A stretch of 64,000 nt of DNA from positions 3,887,001 to 3,951,000 of the forward strand of contig NZ_JAUSXQ010000001.1 of NCBI RefSeq assembly GCF_030816115.1, read 5' to 3'. The DNA is from Chryseobacterium sp. W4I1 (GTDB lineage Bacteria; Bacteroidota; Bacteroidia; Flavobacteriales; Weeksellaceae). The notes below the pieces were generated by a model. That model did not search any database. It was not told the origin of the DNA and saw only the letters and a list, made by a program, of their open reading frames with translations. A program made the position numbers and the translations under genes. Below are positions 8,712 to 17,370 of the stretch, piece by piece (position 1 is the stretch's first letter; every line of letters begins with the position of its first letter).

Positions 8712-10865
8712 TTAATCAACAATCTTAAAGTCCAACTGTTTCTGAATAAGGTTTGCTTTTACTACTTTGATCTGAACTTCATTTCCTAACTGATACTTTT
8801 TACCGGTTTTATGGCCGTATACCGCATGGGTTTTGGCATCATAAGAATAGGAATCATCTACAAGGTCTCTTAATTTGATTAAACCTTCGGCGCCATTTTC
8901 AGGAATTTCTACCCAGAATCCGAATTCTGCAACGCCTGAGATTACTCCTGTAAAGGTTTCTCCAAGGTGTTTTTCCATAAACTTCACCTGCATAAACTTG
9001 ATAGAATCTCTTTCTGCATCAGCAGCCAATCTTTCCATAGCACTGCAATGCTTTGCTTTGTCTTCAAGCTCCTGTTTGCTCGGAGATTTACCTCCATCAA
9101 GATAATGTTGTAAAAGACGGTGGGCAAGTAGGTCGGGATAACGACGGATAGGAGAGGTAAAGTGGCTGTAATATTCGAAACCTAAACCATAGTGACCGAT
9201 AGGTTCTGTAGAATATACAGCTTTGCTCATACTCCTCATAGCCAGTGTTTCAATCATATTTTCTTCTCCTTTTCCTTTGACATCAGCAAGAAGTTTATTT
9301 AGAGATTCGGCAACCTTCTTAGTATTGTCAAGGTTCATTTTATAGCCGAAAGTGGAAACAAAATCCCTTAATGCTTCCAGCTTTGTAGGATTCGGATCAT
9401 CGTGGACTCTGTAAATAAAGGTATTGTTTGAAACATTTCCTTTACTGTTCAATGAAACAAATTCGGATACTTTTTTATTGGCTAAAAGCATGAATTCTTC
9501 AATCAGGTGATTGGAATCCTTGCTAACTTTAAAGTACACTCCAATCGGCGAATTATTTTCATCCAGATTAAATCTTACTTCACTTCTGTCGAATGTAATG
9601 GCACCATTTCTTACACGCTCATCACGCATAATTTTGGCCAATTTATCTAAGGTATTGACTTCTTCTGCAAGATCTCCCTGACCCGTCTCTATACGTTCCT
9701 GAGCTTCTTCGTAAGTAAATCTTCTATCTGAGTGAATGACCGTTCTTCCGAACCACTGTTTCTGAATTTCTGCTTTATCATTCAGCTGAAAAACTGCGGA
9801 GAAAGTATATTTATCTTCATTGGGACGAAGTGAGCAAACATCATTACTCAAAACTTCGGGAAGCATAGGAACCACACGGTCTACAAGGTATACGGAAGTG
9901 GCTCTTTTGTAAGCTTCATCATCCAGTATAGTTCCCGGAACTACGTAATGAGATACATCTGCAATATGCACCCCGATTTCCCAGTTTCCGTTTTCTAATT
10001 TTCTTATGGAAAGTGCATCATCAAAATCTTTTGCATCTTTAGGGTCGATGGTGAATGTACAGATATCACGCATATCCCAACGTTTTGCAGCTTCTTCATC
10101 TGTAATTCTTCTGTCGATCTTATCAGCATCACGCTCTACTTCCTCTGGAAATTCATACGGAAGACCATATTCTGCAAGAATAGAGTGAATCTCTGTTTCA
10201 TGTTCACCCGGAGCACCCAATACCTGGATAATTTCTCCCTGAGGATTTTTGTCTCCCGGTCTCCATTCTGTCATTTTTACAACTACTTTGTCCCCATTTT
10301 CAGCGCCTCCGAAATTGGCTCTTGAAATAAAAATATCAGTATTGATTGTTTTTTTATCACACACTACAAATCCAAAATCTTTGTGAGCCACAAGCTGAAA
10401 TGTACCCACAAATTCAGTTCTTGCTCTTTCAAGAACCTCCAGCACGGAACCTTCAAGTTTCTTTCCTTTGAAGTGATATGTTATAATAAGAACTTTATCT
10501 CCTTGAAGGGCATCTTTCACATTTTTGGAATGAATAAAGATATCATCATCCACACCCTCTACATCAACATAAGCATTTCCAGACTGGTTGAAATCGATGA
10601 TTCCGGTCAAAGTTCCTGCAATCTTAAGATTAACGATGTATTTTCCTTTTTCCACCTCTTTTATTTTCTCAGAACCCTGAAGTTTATGAAGGGCCTGGAT
10701 GGCCAGTTCTCTCTGGCGGGGATTTTTATAATCTATTCCGTCTGCAATCTGTTTATAATTATAGATCTTGGACGAATTCGTATTCATGAAACGCAGGATC
10801 AGTCTTCCGATCTCTATGAGTTTCTGTTCGTTTTTATGGCTTATATATTTACCTTTTCTTGGCAT
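8712..10865 (-). CDS. rnr: Ribonuclease R
   Basis: A 717-residue 3'-5' exoribonuclease. Order of domains: winged-helix-like N-terminus, two cold-shock domains (about 80-230), RNB catalytic domain with the acidic cluster IDPKDAKDFDDALS (near 273-286), and a C-terminal S1 domain (TFTGVISGVAEFGFWVEIPE onward). RNase R degrades structured RNA. It lacks the long lysine-rich tail of the E. coli enzyme and ends shortly after the S1 domain. It is the first gene of the minus-strand run toward LysE. The ATG at 10863-10865 gives MPRKGKYIS. Confidence 0.96.
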   Translation of the reverse strand: MPRKGKYISHKNEQKLIEIGRLILRFMNTNSSKIYNYKQIADGIDYKNPRQRELAIQALHKLQGSEKIKEVEKGKYIVNLKIAGTLTGIIDFNQSGNAYVDVEGVDDDIFIHSKNVKDALQGDKVLIITYHFKGKKLEGSVLEVLERARTEFVGTFQLVAHKDFGFVVCDKKTINTDIFISRANFGGAENGDKVVVKMTEWRPGDKNPQGEIIQVLGAPGEHETEIHSILAEYGLPYEFPEEVERDADKIDRRITDEEAAKRWDMRDICTFTIDPKDAKDFDDALSIRKLENGNWEIGVHIADVSHYVVPGTILDDEAYKRATSVYLVDRVVPMLPEVLSNDVCSLRPNEDKYTFSAVFQLNDKAEIQKQWFGRTVIHSDRRFTYEEAQERIETGQGDLAEEVNTLDKLAKIMRDERVRNGAITFDRSEVRFNLDENNSPIGVYFKVSKDSNHLIEEFMLLANKKVSEFVSLNSKGNVSNNTFIYRVHDDPNPTKLEALRDFVSTFGYKMNLDNTKKVAESLNKLLADVKGKGEENMIETLAMRSMSKAVYSTEPIGHYGLGFEYYSHFTSPIRRYPDLLAHRLLQHYLDGGKSPSKQELEDKAKHCSAMERLAADAERDSIKFMQVKFMEKHLGETFTGVISGVAEFGFWVEIPENGAEGLIKLRDLVDDSYSYDAKTHAVYGHKTGKKYQLGNEVQIKVVKANLIQKQLDFKIVD

Positions 10866-11188
10866 TTTTTAATGTTATTTAATTGTTATTATTGTAATAA
10901 TCTGTTTTTGAAATCTCCGTATTAGGAGACATTTGAATAAAATCACTTTCAGGAATTATTACTTCTTTATTGGTTATTGTTTTATATTTCTTTTATAATC
11001 CAAAGCATCAATTTTCCTTCCAAATACTTTTTAATGGAAACTTTAGCTTGTATAAAATTACTATAAATCTGGAGAAGAGGGGAGAAACCTTTGAATAAAT
11101 ATCTCTTAAAATATTTCAGGTTGTGTATGGAAATAATAGACTGGTAAGTTCTATTGATTACTGCAAAGATATAAAATAAAAAATAAAT
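10866..11188. other. Spacer upstream of rnr, no gene recognised
   Basis: This AT-rich stretch holds no convincing coding region. A minus-strand TATCTTTG box (complement of 11163-11170) could start an rnr transcript with a leader of nearly 300 nt, but there is no TTG at the right distance. No known RNA motif was recognised. Confidence 0.4.
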
Positions 11189-11216
11189 AAGGCCTGTAAT
11201 TTGATTTACAAGCCTT
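11189..11216 (-). terminator. Predicted terminator of rpiB
   Basis: In the minus-strand transcript AAGGCTTGTAA (11216-11206) pairs with TTACAGGCCTT (11199-11189), using one U-G wobble and a 6-nt loop. A U-rich stretch follows. It lies directly after the rpiB stop. Confidence 0.75.
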
Positions 11217-11222
11217 TATATT

Positions 11223-11657
11223 TTAACAAACAGCAATTTTATCTACTCTGTTCTGGTGTCTTCCACCTTCGAAATCTGTAGATAGAAATTTATCGGCAAT
11301 TTCCATAGCCACTTCCTTAGAAATAAATCTCGCAGGCATGGAAATCATATTAGCATCATTATGCTGTCTGGCAAGTACAGCAATCTCGGGCATCCAGCAA
11401 AGAGCACATCTTATCTTCTGATGTTTGTTTGCTGTGATCTGTACACCGTTTCCACTTCCGCAGATCAAAATTCCCAATTCATTCTCACCATTTTCCACAG
11501 AGGTTGCGGCAGGATGTACAAAGTCCGGATAATCCACACTGTCTGTGGAGAACGTTCCAAAATCCTGAACTTCAAATCGTTCTGAAAGAAAGTTCTTAAC
11601 AATCTCTTTGTATTCATAGCCTGCATGGTCTGCAGCAATAGCTATTTTTCTTTTCAT
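11223..11657 (-). CDS. rpiB: Ribose-5-phosphate isomerase B
   Basis: A 144-residue RpiB/LacAB-family enzyme. It opens KIAIAADHAGYEYKE with the active-site Asp-His pair and has the phosphate-binding loop CGSGNGVQITANK near residues 66-78, including the catalytic Cys. RpiB interconverts ribulose-5-phosphate and ribose-5-phosphate in the non-oxidative pentose phosphate pathway. Length is standard. A TACCTTTG box on the minus strand (11696-11703) probably belongs to its promoter. It is divergent from pgk across the candidate origin spacer. Confidence 0.94.
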   Translation of the reverse strand: MKRKIAIAADHAGYEYKEIVKNFLSERFEVQDFGTFSTDSVDYPDFVHPAATSVENGENELGILICGSGNGVQITANKHQKIRCALCWMPEIAVLARQHNDANMISMPARFISKEVAMEIADKFLSTDFEGGRHQNRVDKIAVC

Positions 11658-11695
11658 AATACCTGTATTAAGTCTTTTTAGATTTTATTTCATGA

Positions 11696-11703
11696 CAAAG
11701 GTA
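11696..11703 (-). promoter_or_regulatory. -7 element of rpiB
   Basis: The minus strand reads TACCTTTG, a perfect TAnnTTTG box, 38 nt before the rpiB ATG. No correctly spaced TTG was found. Confidence 0.45.
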
Positions 11704-12060
11704 AGAATAATAACAAAGTCTGTTAGTTAATCGGGAGTAATTTGTGAAAAGGTCTGTTAATAAGTGTGGAAAACTTTTGTCAACTTTCTGTTTTTAAAGA
11801 AGAATTTATTTCGTAATGGGAAATGTATTCGGAAATTTTAGTCACAACTTTCAAATTGTTTTCTTCAGTTAATCCGAACTTTTTCCATAATTAAATTACT
11901 AATAATTGTTTTGTGGGGAAGTTATTCACATCTGTTAATAAGTCTGTGAAAAAGCAGATTTACAATATATTACAATGTGAATTAAATATGAATTGAATAA
12001 AAATTATTTGTTACCAATTATTTTGATAAAACTTATCCCCGAAACTAACAACACTCAACA
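11700..12060. other. Candidate replication origin (DnaA-box cluster plus AT-rich stretch)
   Basis: Three exact matches to the DnaA box TTWTNCACA lie within 190 bp: TTTTCCACA (minus, 11765-11773), TTATTCACA (plus, 11922-11930) and TTTTTCACA (minus, 11945-11953). One-mismatch boxes occur at 11743-11751, 11881-11889 and 11976-11984. The 13-mer TCTGTTAATAAGT is repeated directly at 11753-11765 and 11931-11943, each time abutting a box. A very AT-rich run at 11960-12033 could be the unwinding element. Two parS-type palindromes lie 3-5 kb away. This is inference; no GC-skew calculation was possible. Confidence 0.55.
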
Positions 12061-12160
12061 ACAACTACATTATTCTTTTCTTTAAAGAGAAAAAAATTGT
12101 TGATTAGTGGGTGATTGGGTTGGGGGAAAGTTTTCAAAAAGTTTTGTTTTTTCGGATCTG

Positions 12161-12187
12161 TTGAAAAAGTTTAAAAGCTTACATTTG
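12161..12187 (+). promoter_or_regulatory. Predicted pgk promoter
   Basis: TTG (12161-12163) is followed by 16 nt and TACATTTG (12180-12187). This matches the Bacteroidota promoter pattern with a slightly short spacer. The pgk ATG begins 24 nt after the -7 box. Confidence 0.65.
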
Positions 12188-12211
12188 TGAAACGAAAATT
12201 CAACGATATTT

Positions 12212-13402
12212 ATGAAAACAATCAATGATTTCAATTTTAAAGACAAGAAGGCTCTGGTAAGAGTGGACTTTAATGTTCCGCAGGATGATCAGTTAAAAGT
12301 GACAGACAATACAAGAATTGCAGCTGTGAAACCTACAGTTGAAAAAATTCTCAATGATGGAGGTTCTGTGATCTTAATGACCCATCTGGGAAGACCGAAA
12401 GGCGAAGTGAAAGACGAATTTTCTCTTAAATATATCGTAGATGAAGTTTCTGCCGTTCTTGGAAAAGAAGTGAAGTTTGTGGATGAATGTATCGGAGAAA
12501 AGGCTGAAAAGGCTGCTTCTGAGCTTCAGCCGGGAGAGATCTTATTGTTAGAGAATCTGCGTTTTCACAATGAAGAGGAGAAAGGTGATGCAGGATTTGC
12601 TGAAAAGCTTTCAAAACTTGGAGATGCTTTTGTAAATGACGCATTCGGTACCGCCCACAGAGCACACGCTTCTACAGCTGTTATCGCTCAATATTTTGAA
12701 TCAACTAAATTTTTCGGTTTATTGATGAATAAAGAGCTTCAGGCTATTGATAAAGTTTTAAGAAAAGGAGAAAGACCTGTAACTGCCATATTAGGAGGCT
12801 CTAAGGTTTCAACTAAAATTACCATTATAGAAAATATACTTCCTGCAATAGATAATCTGATCATTGGAGGAGGCATGGCATTTACTTTTATTAAAGCTTT
12901 AGGCGGAAAAATCGGAAACTCATTGGTAGAAGAGGATAAACTTCCTTTGGCTCTTGAAATTTTAGGAAAGGCTAAAGAAAATAAAGTTAAAGTGTATCTT
13001 CCTTCTGATGTTATTATTGCGGAAGCTTTCAATAATGATGCAGAAAGAAAAGATGCGGATATTTATGCAATTCCTGAAGGATGGATGGGGCTTGATGCCG
13101 GTCACAAATCGAGAGACCAGTTCAATGATGTTCTTTTAAATTCCAGAACTATTCTTTGGAATGGACCGATCGGAGTTTTTGAAATGTCAAACTTTGCAGG
13201 AGGGACTATTGCTCTTGGTGACAGTATTGCTGAAGCTACAAAATTAGGTGCGTTCTCTTTAGTAGGTGGTGGTGACAGTGTTGCTTTTGTAAAGCAGTTC
13301 GGTTATGACGACAAAGTAAGTTATGTTTCTACGGGTGGAGGAGCGATGTTGGAAAGTCTGGAAGGTTTGGAACTCCCGGGAGTTGCTGCTATCAATAAAT
13401 AG
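12212..13402 (+). CDS. pgk: Phosphoglycerate kinase
   Basis: A 396-residue PGK of normal length. The substrate-binding N-domain carries [10 protein letters not shown] and HLGRPKGE. The C-domain carries the nucleotide-binding GGSKVSTK (near 195-202), and the glycine-rich end [11 protein letters not shown] and STGGGAMLE. It catalyses ATP formation from 1,3-bisphosphoglycerate in glycolysis, in the cytoplasm. It stands alone, with its own promoter on the edge of the candidate origin spacer and a strong terminator behind it. Confidence 0.98.
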   Translation: MKTINDFNFKDKKALVRVDFNVPQDDQLKVTDNTRIAAVKPTVEKILNDGGSVILMTHLGRPKGEVKDEFSLKYIVDEVSAVLGKEVKFVDECIGEKAEKAASELQPGEILLLENLRFHNEEEKGDAGFAEKLSKLGDAFVNDAFGTAHRAHASTAVIAQYFESTKFFGLLMNKELQAIDKVLRKGERPVTAILGGSKVSTKITIIENILPAIDNLIIGGGMAFTFIKALGGKIGNSLVEEDKLPLALEILGKAKENKVKVYLPSDVIIAEAFNNDAERKDADIYAIPEGWMGLDAGHKSRDQFNDVLLNSRTILWNGPIGVFEMSNFAGGTIALGDSIAEATKLGAFSLVGGGDSVAFVKQFGYDDKVSYVSTGGGAMLESLEGLELPGVAAINK

Positions 13403-13426
13403 AATTTTATTTTTTATATATAGGAG

Positions 13427-13452
13427 ACCGTCATGAATGACGGTTTTTTTTT
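13427..13452 (+). terminator. pgk terminator
   Basis: ACCGTCAT (13427-13434) and ATGACGGT (13437-13444) form a perfect stem with a short loop, followed by a run of T. A textbook intrinsic terminator 25 nt after the stop codon. Confidence 0.93.
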
Positions 13453-13997
13453 GTGGAAGAATGAATTTATTGAATTTTAAATTTTTCCCTTCAAATTTTG
13501 AAAGTAGAGTGAGTTATTGTTGATTTTCCAAAATCAGTGCTAAATTTCCTATTTTGTTAAAAAGATGTGGATATCTGCGGTTTTACTGAAAATTTAATTT
13601 TTCGGATAAAATATGGGTCTAAAGGAAAATTTTGCGAAGAATTATTTTTTTCATGTGATTAGCTTTTTATGTTCAATTTACTTTTTTTGAAAAGATAAGA
13701 CTATAGTTTCTATTTTATTTTACAACCCAATTTTTTATGTCGTGGATTTTCATTTGAAAATTGAAATTGTCAATTTTATTTTTCAGCAATATTGAACTGA
13801 CTATAAATTAGTGCGCTCTCCAATTTTTTTCTATTATTTTTGAAAGGAATGGAGTAGGGGAGTTTTCATTTTTCCTTTTTCGAGTTTCCGATCTTATATA
13901 AATCCAAAAAAGAAACCCGGAAAATTCTACAGGTTTTTGTTTTTTAAGTCGAAATAGGTGAAAATTGACCTTCAGAAATGGCTCAAAAATCGATTTT
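13453..13997. other. Long AT-rich spacer between convergent genes
   Basis: No coding region or known RNA was recognised in 545 nt between the pgk terminator and the end of the methyltransferase gene. Since both genes end here, no promoter is required, which makes the length unusual. Visible structure: frequent T tracts, an 8-bp-arm inverted repeat AAAATTGA/TCAATTTT (13757-13777), and a one-mismatch DnaA box ATATCCACA on the minus strand (13566-13574). Confidence 0.5.
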
Positions 13998-14819
13998 CTA
14001 TCTTTTTTCGATAATGTATATCAAACTTGAAAATTCGCTTGAAAAAAGTGCCTTTACGTTAGAAATCGTTCCGTAGATGACCGCTTTTAGCCAAAAAAGC
14101 GATGATTTTTTGTATTTTTCGCTCAACATAGAGATGTAAAAGGAGTCAAGGACCAGCGGTTTGATTTTTCTCATTTTCCAATCCGGTTTTTTGGCAATTA
14201 GATTTTCCATACCATTTTTAGAGAAATGATAAATATGTCTCGGTACATCATAAGCGGCCCAATATTCTTTGTAATGTTTTGCATCATAGGAAGTAGGATT
14301 GGGAACAGCAATAATGAGGAGTCCCTTATCTTTTAATTTCCCGTGAAATATTTCAAGCATTTCATCCTGGTTTTCTATATGTTCAAATACATGCCATAAG
14401 GTAATTGCATCTAAACTTTTATCAGGAATTATTTGAAGTGTATCAATAATTGATGCTTTGGAAATTTTATTAATTGCAGCTTTTCTTGCATCCGCATCAG
14501 GTTCAAAACCAAAAGTTTCAAAATCATTTTCTATATACTTGACAAATTCTCCCGCACCGCAACCGTAATCCAAAACTTTAGACCCTTTTTTTATTCTATC
14601 TGCAAGAATATTTTTCTTGTATTTAAGATTAAAAGACTGTAAGAATTTGTATAACTTTTCTTTTAAACTCCCGGAGTCCTGGTGATGGGAAATATAATCT
14701 TCGCTTTCGTAATATTTAGAAATATTGGACGGAGTAGGGGTGGTTTTGAAAACCCCTTTTGTTTCTGTTTCTTTTATTTCAAATATTTCCTGTGAAAGAA
14801 AATGATCCTTTATTCTCAT
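13998..14819 (-). CDS. Class I SAM-dependent methyltransferase
   Basis: A 273-residue protein with SAM-binding motif I VLDYGCGAGEF (near residues 88-98), followed by FGFEPD (motif II) and DAITLWHVFEHI (motif for post-I region). This layout is the Methyltransf_23/UbiG-like group. An N-terminal segment before residue 80 may contact the substrate, which is unknown. It ends at the long spacer and starts about 90 nt from a parS-type site. Nothing in the neighbourhood identifies a pathway. Confidence 0.85.
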   Translation of the reverse strand: MRIKDHFLSQEIFEIKETETKGVFKTTPTPSNISKYYESEDYISHHQDSGSLKEKLYKFLQSFNLKYKKNILADRIKKGSKVLDYGCGAGEFVKYIENDFETFGFEPDADARKAAINKISKASIIDTLQIIPDKSLDAITLWHVFEHIENQDEMLEIFHGKLKDKGLLIIAVPNPTSYDAKHYKEYWAAYDVPRHIYHFSKNGMENLIAKKPDWKMRKIKPLVLDSFYISMLSEKYKKSSLFWLKAVIYGTISNVKALFSSEFSSLIYIIEKR

Positions 14820-14910
14820 TGATCTTAATATCTTGATATTTTAAAATTAAGGTATTTATGACTTATATTTAAAAGGACATAAACACCTTAATTTTTGCTT
14901 TTAATTTATA

Positions 14911-14930
14911 AATGTTTCACGTGAAACATT
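14911..14930. other. parS-type ParB binding site, copy 1
   Basis: The core TGTTTCACGTGAAACA (14913-14928) is an exact match to the near-universal bacterial parS palindrome, extended here to a perfect 20-bp palindrome. It lies 6 nt beyond the mnmG stop codon, in the spacer before the methyltransferase gene. Confidence 0.85.
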
Positions 14931-14936
14931 TTCGAT

Positions 14937-16800
14937 TTAACGTCCTAAATACACCAGTAAAACGTTTATATCGGCTGGTGAAACACCACTGATCCTGCCT
15001 GCCTGTGCAATAGTTTTAGGTCTTACATTGGACATTTTCTGTTTTGCTTCCAAAGAAAGGCTGGAAATACTTTTATAGTCGAAATCTTCAGGAATTTTTA
15101 TGTTTTCTAAACGGTTTAGCTTGGCAACATTTTCTTTTTCCTTTTCAATATATCCTTTATATTTAATATTGATTTCTGCCTGTTCTCTTACTTCATCATC
15201 AAACTGGGAAGAAAATTCTTTAATACTATCAATTGCATCAAGCTTTTCTAGTGTAATATTTGGTCTTGTAAGAAACTGTGATGCTCTGTAAGCTTGGTCT
15301 ACAGGATTACTTTCAATGCTTTCGAGAATAGGATTGATGATTCCAGGCTTTAAAGAAGTTTCTCTTAAAAAGTCTTCAAGTTTCTGACTTTCAGATACTT
15401 TGATTTCAACTTTTCTTAATCTGTCTTCTTTTGCAAGTCCTAACTGATAAGCTTTTTCAGTCAATTCTGATATCTGCGTTATCCTGTCTTAATAAAAGCC
15501 GGTATTCTGCACGTGATGTGAACATTCTGTAAGGTTCTTCTGTTCCTTTAGTAATCAAATCATCAATAAGTACACCAATATAAGCTTCATCTCTGTTCAG
15601 GATGAAATCTTCTTTTTCATGTACTTTATTATGAGCATTAATACCCGCTATTAAACCTTGGCCGGCTGCTTCTTCATATCCTGTAGTACCGTTAATTTGT
15701 CCTGCAAAATATAAATTGTCAATCAATTTTGTTTCTAAAGTATGTTTTAATTGGGTGGGAGGGAAGTAGTCATACTCGATAGCATAACCAGGACGGAAAA
15801 CTTTTACATTTTCAAAACCTGGAATATGCTTCATTGCTTTAATCTGTACATCCTCAGGAAGAGAAGAGCTGAATCCGTTGACATAGATTTCTACAGTTTT
15901 CCATCCTTCCGGTTCTACGAAAAGTTGATGTCTTGTTCTTTCTGCAAAACGGTTGATTTTATCTTCGATACTCGGACAATATCTTGGTCCTAAGCTCTGA
16001 ATAGTGCCATTAAACATTGGGCTTCTATCAAATCCCTCACGTAAAATATCATGTACCGTTTCATTCGTATAAACGATATGGCAGCTTAACTGTTTTGTTA
16101 ATTTTGGAGTATCTGTGTAGCTGAACTTCTGAGGATTTTCATCTCCTTTCTGTTCCTCCATTTTAGAATAATCCAGACTTCTTCCATCTACACGGGGAGG
16201 AGTTCCTGTTTTCATTCTTCCGGCTTCAAAACCTAAGCTTACCAATTGCTCTGTAATTCCAAATGCTCTCGGTTCACCCATTCTTCCTCCGCCTAATTGT
16301 TTATCGCCAACATGAATTAATCCGTTAAGAAATGTTCCGTTAGTAAGAACAACTGATTTGCTTTTTATCTCTATTCCTAAAGAAGTAACAACTCCGGTTA
16401 CCTTATTATTTTCTACAATAAGCTGTTTCACCATATCCTGAAAAAAATCAAGATTGGGTGTATTTTCTAATGCAAGTCTCCACTCTTCTGCAAAAAGCAT
16501 TCTGTCATTTTGAGTTCTTGGAGACCACATCGCAGGGCCCTTGGAAAGATTCAGCATTTTGAACTGGATGGCAGATTTGTCTGCTATAATTCCGGAGTAT
16601 CCTCCCATAGCATCAATTTCTCTTACGATCTGTCCTTTTGCGATTCCTCCCATTGCGGGGTTGCAACTCATCTGTCCGATGGTCTGCATATTCATTGTAA
16701 CAAGTAGGGTTTTTGAACCAAGATTGGCGGCTGCAGCTGCAGCTTCACAACCTGCATGTCCGGCACCTACTACTATTACATCATACGTTTCTGAAATCAT
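14937..16800 (-). pseudogene. mnmG: mnmG (gidA), tRNA uridine-5-carboxymethylaminomethyl modification enzyme, frameshifted
   Basis: The gene is in two frames. The first (16800-15457, 447 codons) has the FAD motif [15 protein letters not shown], the active-site region and the segment [16 protein letters not shown], then stops. The second (in frame from about 15464 to 14937) continues [20 protein letters not shown] to the C-terminal MnmE-binding helices. Together they give the normal length of about 620 residues. Removing one A of the AA at 15465-15466 (TT on the plus strand) restores a continuous protein. MnmG works with MnmE to make cmnm5U34. The shift may be a sequencing error, a true mutation or a recoding site. 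Confidence 0.9.
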
Positions 16801-16843
16801 TTTATATTGCTATTTAAAGCTTTAATTTAATCTTTTTCTATCG

Positions 16844-16861
16844 ATGTTTCACGTGAAACAT
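16844..16861. other. parS-type ParB binding site, copy 2
   Basis: TGTTTCACGTGAAACA (16845-16860) is again an exact parS core, extended by one pair on each side. It lies 44 nt upstream of the mnmG start. With copy 1 it brackets mnmG. Confidence 0.85.
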
Positions 16862-16943
16862 TTTTGGAAAATGCGCTCTAGATGATTGTTAATTGTATCT
16901 ATCTTATAGTACTTTACGGATTGTTCCTTAAGTAATTCTTTAA

Positions 16944-17366
16944 TTATTCAAGATCTAAATCCCTGAATTTAACCAGATAAAGATCTTCCATTCTGCGCAT
17001 CTCTTTTTCTTCTTCTTCAGTCTTATCCTTATAACCTGCGAGGTGAAGAATACCATGGGCAAGAACCCTTTTTAATTCTTCTTCGTAATCTCTGGATAGA
17101 GTAGAAGCATTGTCTGAAATTCGCTGCAAAGATACGAAAATCTCGCCGCTTATTGTTTTGCCTTTTACATAATCAAAAGTGATGATATCAGTATAATAAT
17201 CGTGTTGCAGATAATCCTGATTGATCTTGAGCAAATACTCATCATCACAGAAAATATAGTTGATTTCGCCTATTTTTTTTCCTTCTGAAAGAATAATATC
17301 TTCCAACCATTGTTGATAATCTGTATTGACAGATTCCTGTAAGTTTTCGTAAAAGAATTGTATCAT
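16944..17366 (-). CDS. ybeY: rRNA maturation endoribonuclease YbeY
   Basis: A 140-residue UPF0054 metalloprotein. The zinc motif reads HGILHLAGYKDK (near residues 107-118): the first two histidines are present, while the third position of the usual H-G-x-L-H-L-x-G-Y-D-H pattern is replaced by a Lys-Asp-Lys segment. This variant is common in Bacteroidota as far as I know, with Asp likely serving as ligand. YbeY acts in 16S rRNA 3' end maturation and ribosome quality control. It is 4 nt downstream of the patatin-porin gene on the same strand but probably an independent housekeeping function. Confidence 0.92.
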   Translation of the reverse strand: MIQFFYENLQESVNTDYQQWLEDIILSEGKKIGEINYIFCDDEYLLKINQDYLQHDYYTDIITFDYVKGKTISGEIFVSLQRISDNASTLSRDYEEELKRVLAHGILHLAGYKDKTEEEEKEMRRMEDLYLVKFRDLDLE

Positions 17367-17370
17367 TGTA

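Noticed and set aside
10383..10925. 180-codon plus-strand frame opposite rnr
   Set aside because: It lies antisense to the RNase R gene, has no recognisable domain and reflects codon bias of the opposite strand.
12001..12130. Riboswitch or leader RNA upstream of pgk
   Set aside because: The predicted promoter at 12161-12187 lies downstream of this stretch, and no aptamer-like pairing was recognised.
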